Of a stretch of 18,973 nt of DNA, positions 13,606 through 18,973 are shown piece by piece. How positions within the stretch are numbered: the stretch's first letter is position 1; every line of letters begins with the position of its first letter. The translations under genes and the position numbers were made by a program. The notes below the pieces were generated by a model that did not search any database, had not been told where the DNA came from, and saw only the letters and a program-made list of their open reading frames with translations. Where the stretch lies: assembly GCA_003132865.1 (NCBI GenBank), contig PKYZ01000493.1:3888-22860 (forward strand). Reading direction: 5' to 3'. This stretch comes from Bryobacterales bacterium (GTDB lineage Bacteria > Acidobacteriota > Terriglobia > Bryobacterales > Bryobacteraceae).

Positions 13606-15843
13606 TTACATGAACTGCAGCCAGGCGATGGCAACCGCCATCAGCAGGAATGACGAGACGAACGGGATGCGCCACTTGCGGCCAGATTCCTTGGGCTTGA
13701 AAAGGATTACCGGTGATTTCTCGTCCAGCTTCGGCTCCGCGATTTCTTCTACTGCCACGGCGGCCGCTACAAGCGCCGCGGCGGGTTCCTGCTGGGTCGG
13801 CGGTGCCGGCGCCGTCTCCACGGCCGCCTCCGGCGCCTTCGCCTCGGGCTTCGGCATGACGATGACGGGCGCTTCCGGCTCGGGTTCAGCTTCCGGTTCA
13901 GGTGCGGGCGGAGTGTGCGCTGCCACAACCGGCTCCGGTTCGAGATGCGCCGCCACCGGTTCCGGTTCGACAGGCGCCGGCGGGACAGGCGCGGCCGCGG
14001 GCGGCGGCGTCTCGCGCTGCGGCGCCTCGCGCACTACTCGCGGCGCGGGCTTCTCGAACAGTTGTCCGATGCCGGCGATCAGGTCCAGCACGCTCTGCTC
14101 GGCGCTGGTTGATTTTTGCCGCAACCCGCTGATCGTTTCAAGCGGTTGGACTACCGCCGGCGGCGCGTGCGCTTCGCGCTGTTGCAAGCGGCTCTCGAGG
14201 GCCTGCCAAACGCGCTCGACGGCCCGATCGACGGTCTCCTCCGCGCTCGGTTGCAGCTTCTGTTCCAGCGCTTGGACGCGGGCTTCCAGAAGAGACGCAT
14301 ACTGCAGGGCCTTCTCCAGGTCGGGAGAGCGGTCCGGTGTGCGGGCTTCCAGATACTGGATTTCCGCGGCGAGTTTGGCCTCCAGGGACTGCCGCAGCCC
14401 GGCGACCGCCGAATCGATTTGGGCGGGAACGTTCTCCGCCGCCCGTTCCGCGCGCAACCGGGCTTCGAGTTGCTCGATCTGGGTGCGATGCTGCGCCTGC
14501 AACGATTCCAGTTCCGTGGCCACACCGGCGGTGACCTGGGCAGCATGCTGTTCGAGGCCGGCCAGGTGATCCGCCACTTGGCGGCCGCTCGTTTCCAGCC
14601 GGGCGTCCATGGCGGCCATGTCCGCCTGCAACTTCGCCACGCTCTGCTCCAGAGCCGGCGTTTTGGATTCGGCGGCCAGCCGCTGGCGGAACTGCTCCTG
14701 CGCCTCGCTGAAGCGAGCCTCTGCCTGCTGGATTTGCGCGCCGTGACGTTCCTCGATACCCTGCAGCTCGACGGCCATGCGGGCATCCAAGGACTCCCGC
14801 ACGGCGTCCACGATGGCCTTGATCTTGGGCGGTAGCTCTTCCTGCAATACGGTCAGCTTCTGGTCCAGCGCGCCGACTTGTTCGGCGTGGCGCCGCAGAT
14901 TCTCGTCGACCGCCTGCTGGAGGCCGCCCGCGCTGGGCATCTCCGCGCGCAGCGCAGCCAGTGCGTGCTCCAGACTGGCCACCCGGCCAGCCGCCTGCTG
15001 GTCGCCGGCGGAGATCCGCGCGTCCATGGAAGCTTCCACCGCCTCCACGATCTGCCGGATCTTGGGCGGCAGTTCCTCGCGCAGCGTGGTCAATTTGGTT
15101 TCGAGTTGCTGCAGCGCTTGCTGCAGCGGCGCGCTCTGGCTCTGTTGGTGTTCCGCCAAGTCGCGCATCTGCGTGGAGAGCCTGCCCGACAGCGCCTCAA
15201 CCTCGCCCCGCAGATTCCTCTGGAGCTCTCGAAGTTGCTCGGGAGCGACGCCGCGCGATGACACACGGTTTTCCAGTTCCGTCAATTCCAGCGTGACGCG
15301 CGCCTCCATGGATTGCCGCACGGCCTCGACGATCTCGCGGAACTTGGCCGGCAGGGCCTCCTGCAGCGCGGAGAGCTTCCGATCTACTCCGGAAATCTGC
15401 TCGGCGCTGGATTGCTGAGCCGCCGCCACATAATCGCGAACCTGGGCTTCTATCTGTTGAATGGCTTTCTCGACGGCGTTGGTCTGGGCGGCCGTGTGCG
15501 TATCCACAGCCTTCAAATCCAGGGCCACTTGGGCGTCGATCTCAGCCAGGCGCCGGTCCACTTGCCCGACGTGCTCGGTCAGACGGGCTTCCAACGCCAC
15601 AATCACCTTCTCAAGTACGCGCCCGTCCAGTCCCTCGCCGAACTTCACGAGGGCGTCTTTGTCAATCTGTGTGTGGTCTTCCACTCTTCTCAGCCTTTCC
15701 GCCAGGGGACCAAGGTCTGTCATTTCATCCTCCCGCGTTTTAGAGGGTCCTTGTGCGAGTTTCATCGCCACGCCGAACAAGAGACCATCGCCAAATGCCA
15801 GCGCGAGACTCTTGAGGAACGAGGACTGACTGGACTTCTCCAT
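13606..15843 (-). CDS. Large repetitive coiled-coil protein with C-terminal membrane anchor
   Basis: A 745-aa protein. Residues 9-30 (FLKSLALAFGDGLLFGVAMK) are a hydrophobic or amphipathic segment. Residues about 45-555 are almost continuous heptad-rich helix. Three repeats of a 30-residue unit lie inside it: KLSALQEALPAKFREIVEAV (from 156), KLTTLREELPPKIRQIVEAV (from 250) and KLTVLQEELPPKIKAIVDAV (from 329), each followed by a (M/L)(E/D)AR ending. Residues about 598-690 are proline/glutamate/alanine-rich and low-complexity. Residues about 723-745 form a basic stretch and a single membrane span (FVSSFLLMAVAIAWLQF) at the very end. I do not recognise a named family. Role inferred as an envelope-spanning or tethering scaffold, with the PE-rich part as a flexible linker. 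A start at M41 (MTDLGPLAERL) would remove the N-terminal hydrophobic segment. The region upstream is AT-rich and promoter-like. Confidence 0.8.
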   Translation of the reverse strand: MEKSSQSSFLKSLALAFGDGLLFGVAMKLAQGPSKTREDEMTDLGPLAERLRRVEDHTQIDKDALVKFGEGLDGRVLEKVIVALEARLTEHVGQVDRRLAEIDAQVALDLKAVDTHTAAQTNAVEKAIQQIEAQVRDYVAAAQQSSAEQISGVDRKLSALQEALPAKFREIVEAVRQSMEARVTLELTELENRVSSRGVAPEQLRELQRNLRGEVEALSGRLSTQMRDLAEHQQSQSAPLQQALQQLETKLTTLREELPPKIRQIVEAVEASMDARISAGDQQAAGRVASLEHALAALRAEMPSAGGLQQAVDENLRRHAEQVGALDQKLTVLQEELPPKIKAIVDAVRESLDARMAVELQGIEERHGAQIQQAEARFSEAQEQFRQRLAAESKTPALEQSVAKLQADMAAMDARLETSGRQVADHLAGLEQHAAQVTAGVATELESLQAQHRTQIEQLEARLRAERAAENVPAQIDSAVAGLRQSLEAKLAAEIQYLEARTPDRSPDLEKALQYASLLEARVQALEQKLQPSAEETVDRAVERVWQALESRLQQREAHAPPAVVQPLETISGLRQKSTSAEQSVLDLIAGIGQLFEKPAPRVVREAPQRETPPPAAAPVPPAPVEPEPVAAHLEPEPVVAAHTPPAPEPEAEPEPEAPVIVMPKPEAKAPEAAVETAPAPPTQQEPAAALVAAAVAVEEIAEPKLDEKSPVILFKPKESGRKWRIPFVSSFLLMAVAIAWLQFM

Positions 15844-16021
15844 AAAACATAATTACCACGGAATGTTTCAATATATAAAGAAGAATGTTCAGCTGCATCC
15901 CGCAAATCGCCGGTCCCACCGCTCTATGTACAGTTACGCGTATCCGATTGTCCTATTCGATTATAGTGTCAAAACGGCTGCCGTGCGCCACCGGTGACGC
16001 CAAGTTGTTATCCTTAGCCCA
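15844..16021. promoter_or_regulatory. Divergent intergenic region before the coiled-coil gene and mgtC
   Basis: 178 bp without a gene. The left half (15844-15890) is the most AT-rich part of the window, and TATATT (minus strand, 15875-15870) could be a -10 for the coiled-coil gene, without a clear -35. On the right there is no strong promoter pair and no clear ribosome site before ATG 16022. Confidence 0.35.
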
Positions 16022-16501
16022 ATGGGCTGGCTTGGTTCGTTGTTCGACTGGCAATTGTTTGGGACGATGGCCGTCAAGATTACCGCGGCGTACCTGCTGG
16101 CGCTGCCTATCGGATGGGAACGCGAGCAGGCTGAGCACAGCGTGGGGCTGCGCACTTTCCCTCTGGTGGCCATGGCGAGCTGCGGTTACGTGCTGCTGGC
16201 CGATACGTTCATCGGCGTGCACTTTACGGGCGTCGACGAGGCGGCGCGCTCCCGCATTATCCAGGGCCTCACCACCGGCATCGGCTTCATCGGCGGCGGG
16301 GCCATTATGCGCGGGCGCGGGAACGTCCACGGAACCGCCACGGCCGCCAGCATCTGGAATACGGGCGTGATCGGTGCGGCAGTCGCCGAATCGCGCTTCG
16401 AGATCGCCGTCATTCTGAGCCTGTTGAACTTGATCACGCTGCGTCTGCTGGTTCCGCTGAAGGAGCGCGCGGATCAGGCCAAGCGAAAGGAGCCGAAATG
16501 A
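16022..16501 (+). CDS. mgtC: MgtC/SapB family inner-membrane protein
   Basis: A 159-aa protein with four or five membrane spans and the family signatures GWEREQAEHSVGLRTFPLVA, GLTTGIGFIGGGAIM and VHGTATAASIWNTGVIGA. MgtC-family proteins are linked to growth at low magnesium and to control of ATP synthase in pathogens; in free-living bacteria their role is less clear. No cytoplasmic C-terminal domain beyond residue about 145 (the short form of the family). The stop overlaps the next ATG (ATGA, 16498-16501), so it is coupled to the amidotransferase gene. The cognate transporter gene mgtB is not present. ATG 16022 starts a normal N-terminus, though without a visible Shine-Dalgarno sequence. Confidence 0.9.
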   Translation: MGWLGSLFDWQLFGTMAVKITAAYLLALPIGWEREQAEHSVGLRTFPLVAMASCGYVLLADTFIGVHFTGVDEAARSRIIQGLTTGIGFIGGGAIMRGRGNVHGTATAASIWNTGVIGAAVAESRFEIAVILSLLNLITLRLLVPLKERADQAKRKEPK

Positions 16502-17187
16502 GTCTGAAGGCCGGCGTGACGTGCCGCTATCCGCGTAAGGCTGAACCGTACGCCGAGGCCCTGCGGCAGGCCGGTATCGAGCCGGTTTTGATTTCTCCCG
16601 AGGATCCCCGCTCGCTGGCCGGATTGCAGGGTTTGCTGCTGAGCGGCGGGACGGATCTCAATCCTGCCCGTTACGGCGCGACGCCCGACCCCGCCAACGA
16701 AACGCCGGACGACCCGCGCGATGAACTGGAGACCGGCCTGCTGGCCGAGGCCCTCGCCGCCGGCCTGCCGGTGCTGGCCATCTGCCGCGGGATGCAACTG
16801 TTTAACGTGGCGCACGGGGGCACGCTGATCCAGCATTTGGAGAACTCCGCGGTGCATGTGGTGCGCGGCGACGATCCGGCGCTGCCCGCGCACGGTATTC
16901 TGGTCGAGCCGGACACGCGCCTGGCGGCGATTCTGGGAGAAGGCGCGCATGCGGTCAATTCGCGCCACCACCAGGCTGTCGAGCGGGTCGGCGCCGGTTT
17001 GCGCGTGACAGCCAGGTCCACTCCGGACGGCGTCATCGAAGCGCTGGAACGCAGCGACTGCCGGTTCGCCCTGGCGGTGCAGTGGCATCCGGAGGATCAG
17101 GTGCGGCGGGATGCAACCCAAAAGAGGCTGTTTGAGGCGTTCGCCGGGGCGCTGCCGATTGCGCCTCTCGCTCGATCTGGCGTCTAA
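16498..17187 (+). CDS. Class-I glutamine amidotransferase-like hydrolase (peptidase C26)
   Basis: A 229-aa protein with the catalytic triad C96 (AICRGMQLFN), H197 and E199 (AVQWHPED), and the oxyanion/substrate segment LLLSGGTDLNPARYG. It belongs to the C26 group that includes gamma-glutamyl-GABA hydrolase (PuuD-like); the motif NSRHHQAVERVG fits this. It would hydrolyse a gamma-glutamyl bond, for instance in polyamine or glutamylated-metabolite breakdown; the true substrate is not known. Coupled to mgtC by a 4-bp overlap, which suggests co-expression but no obvious biochemical connection. Slightly shorter than PuuD (about 250 aa). Confidence 0.9.
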   Translation: MSLKAGVTCRYPRKAEPYAEALRQAGIEPVLISPEDPRSLAGLQGLLLSGGTDLNPARYGATPDPANETPDDPRDELETGLLAEALAAGLPVLAICRGMQLFNVAHGGTLIQHLENSAVHVVRGDDPALPAHGILVEPDTRLAAILGEGAHAVNSRHHQAVERVGAGLRVTARSTPDGVIEALERSDCRFALAVQWHPEDQVRRDATQKRLFEAFAGALPIAPLARSGV

Positions 17188-17474
17188 CGGAGGCGTCCTG
17201 ACTGTTCCGAGGTTTCTGTTCGAGCCATTGTCCGGCAACCGGGAAGACGGGCTCCTTTACCGCAATCGCAATGTTGTAAAGGTCAACGGTCGACAGTATG
17301 CCTATGCGCTGTTCAATAGCACCCCCTACAATCTCTTCTGCATCCCCAGGTATACAGCCGTTGGTCGTTTCACGATGTTACACGATGCTACACCCTCAAT
17401 AACCGACCTCCCATCCGCCAAGCCAGATTCAACCCCGCCACCCACCAACCACCAGCCACGGCGCGAAGCGCCCC
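17188..17474. other. Intergenic region, nothing recognised
   Basis: 287 bp between the convergent amidotransferase and DUF218 genes. Open frames on either strand show no family resemblance. A short doublet ACGATGTTACACGATGCTACAC lies near 17371-17393 (two 11-bp units, ACGATGTTACA and ACGATGCTACA). No clear terminator hairpin was seen. Confidence 0.4.
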
Positions 17475-18062
17475 TCACACAGGCACCCCGCACGACCACA
17501 ACAAATACCCGACGGCCTGCTTCACATAGTTCCATCGCTCCCGCAAAGTGTCTCGCACACGCTCCGGCCGTGGCGACCCATACACAGTCAGTCCCCTGCC
17601 TTCGAGCATCTTCTTCACGCGGTAAATATGGTACCCGTCGCTCACCACGATGGCCGACTGCAATTCCATGCGCCGCATGATCTCGCCGGCCAGAGCCGTG
17701 GAGGCCACCGTACTGCTGCCCTCCTTCTCCACCACAATCGCCTCCGGAGGCACCCCCCGGCTGGTCAGATAGTCGCGCCCCACATCTCCCTCCGTGAACA
17801 CCGGATCGCCTCCCGCGCCGCCCGTGGTCATGATGCGCGGCGCCAGCCGCTTGCGGTACAGGTCCAGCGCATGATCCAGCCGCGCCTTCAGCACCGGCGA
17901 CGGCCGCCCGCGATACTCCGCCGCGCCCAAAACAAGGATCACGTCCGCCGGCTGCGCCTCGTCGCGCGCCGCCTGCCGCTCGATTCTGATCGAAATCCAA
18001 GACGTCGCGAGCATCGCCGCTGAGAACGCCGCCACCACCACATTCCATACGGTGCGTTTCAT
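17475..18062 (-). CDS. DUF218 (YdcF/SanA-like) membrane-anchored protein
   Basis: A 195-aa protein with an N-terminal membrane anchor (TVWNVVVAAFSAAMLATSWI) and then the DUF218 domain: ADVILVLGAAEYRGRPSPVL, IMTTGGAGGDPVFTEGDVG, KEGSSTVASTALAGE and AIVVSDGYHIYRVKKMLEG. The GSSTVAS and SDGYH motifs form the presumed active site of the family, whose members include E. coli SanA and YdcF, linked to envelope barrier function and S-adenosylmethionine binding respectively. ATG 18062 is preferred because it starts the anchor; a GTG at 18086 is in frame and lies 8 bp from the divergent methyltransferase start. Exported face likely periplasmic. Confidence 0.87.
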   Translation of the reverse strand: MKRTVWNVVVAAFSAAMLATSWISIRIERQAARDEAQPADVILVLGAAEYRGRPSPVLKARLDHALDLYRKRLAPRIMTTGGAGGDPVFTEGDVGRDYLTSRGVPPEAIVVEKEGSSTVASTALAGEIMRRMELQSAIVVSDGYHIYRVKKMLEGRGLTVYGSPRPERVRDTLRERWNYVKQAVGYLLWSCGVPV

Positions 18063-18094
18063 CTGCGCTATTCTTATCCCAGACACATTGTAAG

Positions 18095-18901
18095 ATGCCT
18101 AAGCCCGAGACGATTTCGAGCGCGGCCAACCCGCTCGTTAAGGACGTGCGCCGCGCCATCGCCCGCGGCGGCCTCACGCAGGAAGGCTACCTGGTGGCGG
18201 AGACTTTCCACCTGCTGGAAGAAGCCCTGCGCAGCGGCTGCGCCGTCAAGGTGGTGCTGTGCTCGGAATCCGTTCAGTCCGCGGTCGAAAGCCACGTCAA
18301 GCGCCTCACCGGCATGCGCGTGGCCGTGGTCCCCGACCAGCTTTTCCCGTATATATCCGGCACCGAAGCCAGCCAGGGCGTGATCGCGCTGGTCCGGCCG
18401 CCTGTCTGGAACCTGCCGCAGTTGTTTCGCGGGCGCAGCCTGGTGGTGGTGCTGGATGGCTTGCAGGACCCCGGAAACGCCGGCACCATCGCCCGCGCCG
18501 CCGAGGCGTTCGGCGCCACCGGCATCATGTTTCTGAAGGGCACCGTCAGCCCCTTCAATCCCAAAGCGCTGCGCGCCGCCGCCGGATCGCTGTTCCGCGT
18601 ACCCTTCGCCTACGGCCTGGATTCGGCGCTGGCCCGCGCGGCGCTCCAGCAGAACAAGCTGGATGTCTATGCGGGCGTGCCCTCCAACTCGCGCCTGCCA
18701 TCGAAGCCTTTGGGCGAGGTGGATTTCTCCCGCCGTTGCGCGATCGTCGTCGGCAACGAAGCGCGCGGCGTGAGTCCGCAACTGCGCTCCACCGCCATCG
18801 ATATATGCATCCCGACCTCGGGCGTCGAGTCTCTCAACGCCGCGGTTGCGGCCGGCATTTTGCTGTACGAAGCCCGGCGCCAGAGGTCGCTCCACGCTTG
18901 A
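18095..18901 (+). CDS. TrmH/SpoU family RNA 2'-O-methyltransferase
   Basis: A 268-aa SPOUT-fold enzyme that transfers a methyl group from S-adenosylmethionine to a ribose 2'-OH of rRNA or tRNA. The N-terminal substrate-binding domain (1-100) contains SSAANPLVKDVRRAIARGG, the usual opening of the RlmB/TsnR-like group. The three SPOUT motifs follow: motif 1 at 121-134 (DGLQDPGNAGTIAR), motif 2 at 218-225 (VVGNEARG) and motif 3 at 239-255 (IPTSGVESLNAAVAAGI), which builds the knot and binds the cofactor. The exact target nucleotide cannot be told. Divergent from the DUF218 gene. The stop overlaps the next start (TTGA, 18898-18901), so it is coupled to the following gene. Confidence 0.93.
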   Translation: MPKPETISSAANPLVKDVRRAIARGGLTQEGYLVAETFHLLEEALRSGCAVKVVLCSESVQSAVESHVKRLTGMRVAVVPDQLFPYISGTEASQGVIALVRPPVWNLPQLFRGRSLVVVLDGLQDPGNAGTIARAAEAFGATGIMFLKGTVSPFNPKALRAAAGSLFRVPFAYGLDSALARAALQQNKLDVYAGVPSNSRLPSKPLGEVDFSRRCAIVVGNEARGVSPQLRSTAIDICIPTSGVESLNAAVAAGILLYEARRQRSLHA

Positions 18902-18973
18902 GTCTGTTCGACGCAGCCCCGCTCGGCGATCCCGATAAAGTGGACAAGAAGCGCCCGCTCGCCGATCGCATGC
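18898..18973 (+). CDS. rarA: Start of probable replication-associated recombination ATPase RarA (partial)
   Basis: Only about 25 residues are inside the window: SLFDAAPLGDPDKV, then KKRPLADRM. This resembles the N-terminus of RarA/MgsA AAA+ ATPases (typically SLF...PLAERMRP), a clamp-loader-like factor at stalled replication forks. The start is TTG at 18898, overlapping the methyltransferase stop by 4 bp. The call rests on this short match and is provisional. The gene is cut by the window end. Confidence 0.6.
   Translation, partial: MSLFDAAPLGDPDKVDKKRPLADRM

Noticed and set aside
12611..14569. A 652-aa open frame on the plus strand
   Set aside because: It runs antisense across the end of the coiled-coil gene and most of the enolase-superfamily gene. 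Its Ser/Gly/Arg-rich composition is the usual mirror of GC-rich coding sequence.
1..18973. CRISPR array, tRNA or rRNA genes
   Set aside because: No regularly spaced long repeats, cloverleaf arms or conserved rRNA segments were seen on either strand.

Overview
This is a GC-rich bacterial chromosome segment. The gene content (an ECF sigma factor with an RskA-type anti-sigma partner, P1 peptidase, bactofilin, scattered toxin-antitoxin pairs) and the style of its intergenic hairpins resemble Acidobacteriota of the Solibacter/Bryobacter type. That placement is inference from gene style; there is no rRNA or other phylogenetic marker here. No tRNA, rRNA, CRISPR array or intact transposase was seen.

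Layout. Bases 1-2470 form a gene graveyard: a DinB-family gene split by a 4-bp tandem duplication, a decayed tyrosine-recombinase C-terminus, a DUF4160/DUF2442 pair whose first member is frameshifted, and about 830 bp without a gene that begins with a displaced copy of the 3' end of the next gene. Bases 2471-5788 are well-kept chromosome: an exported P1 (DmpA-type) peptidase, a divergent ECF sigma/anti-sigma pair and an orphan MacB/LolD-like ABC ATPase. Bases 5794-7817 hold a two-gene cargo, TcmP (frameshifted) and DUF5131. It lies between the intact ATPase and a second, diverged and deleted copy of that ATPase's 3' part. Bases 7836-8461 are a PIN-toxin/antitoxin pair. Bases 8697-9693 are a small unknown ORF overlapping a bactofilin gene with an unusual coiled-coil N-terminus. 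Bases 9721-15843 are all on the minus strand: an mtnA fragment, thiG, a BrnT toxin fused to its CopG-type antitoxin, a queuosine-precursor transporter, an enolase-superfamily gene and a 745-aa repetitive coiled-coil membrane protein. Bases 16022-18973 carry mgtC, a class-I glutamine amidotransferase, a DUF218/YdcF protein, a SpoU rRNA methyltransferase and the first codons of a probable rarA.

Most notable. (1) Two genes, the P1 peptidase and the ABC ATPase, each have a partial copy of their own 3' end lying downstream in the same orientation, with foreign or gene-poor DNA between. This is the footprint expected when a mobile segment integrates into a gene's 3' end and brings a replacement end. 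In the ATPase case the enclosed cargo is the poorly understood TcmP-DUF5131 pair. (2) BrnT and its antitoxin are one continuous reading frame with a perfect 12-bp palindrome just before the start codon. (3) Tandem hairpin repeats occur whose arms differ in sequence but keep their pairing. Many genes here are broken by small indels (DinB, integrase, DUF4160, TcmP, the ATPase copy, mtnA), as expected of an old accessory region under weak selection.
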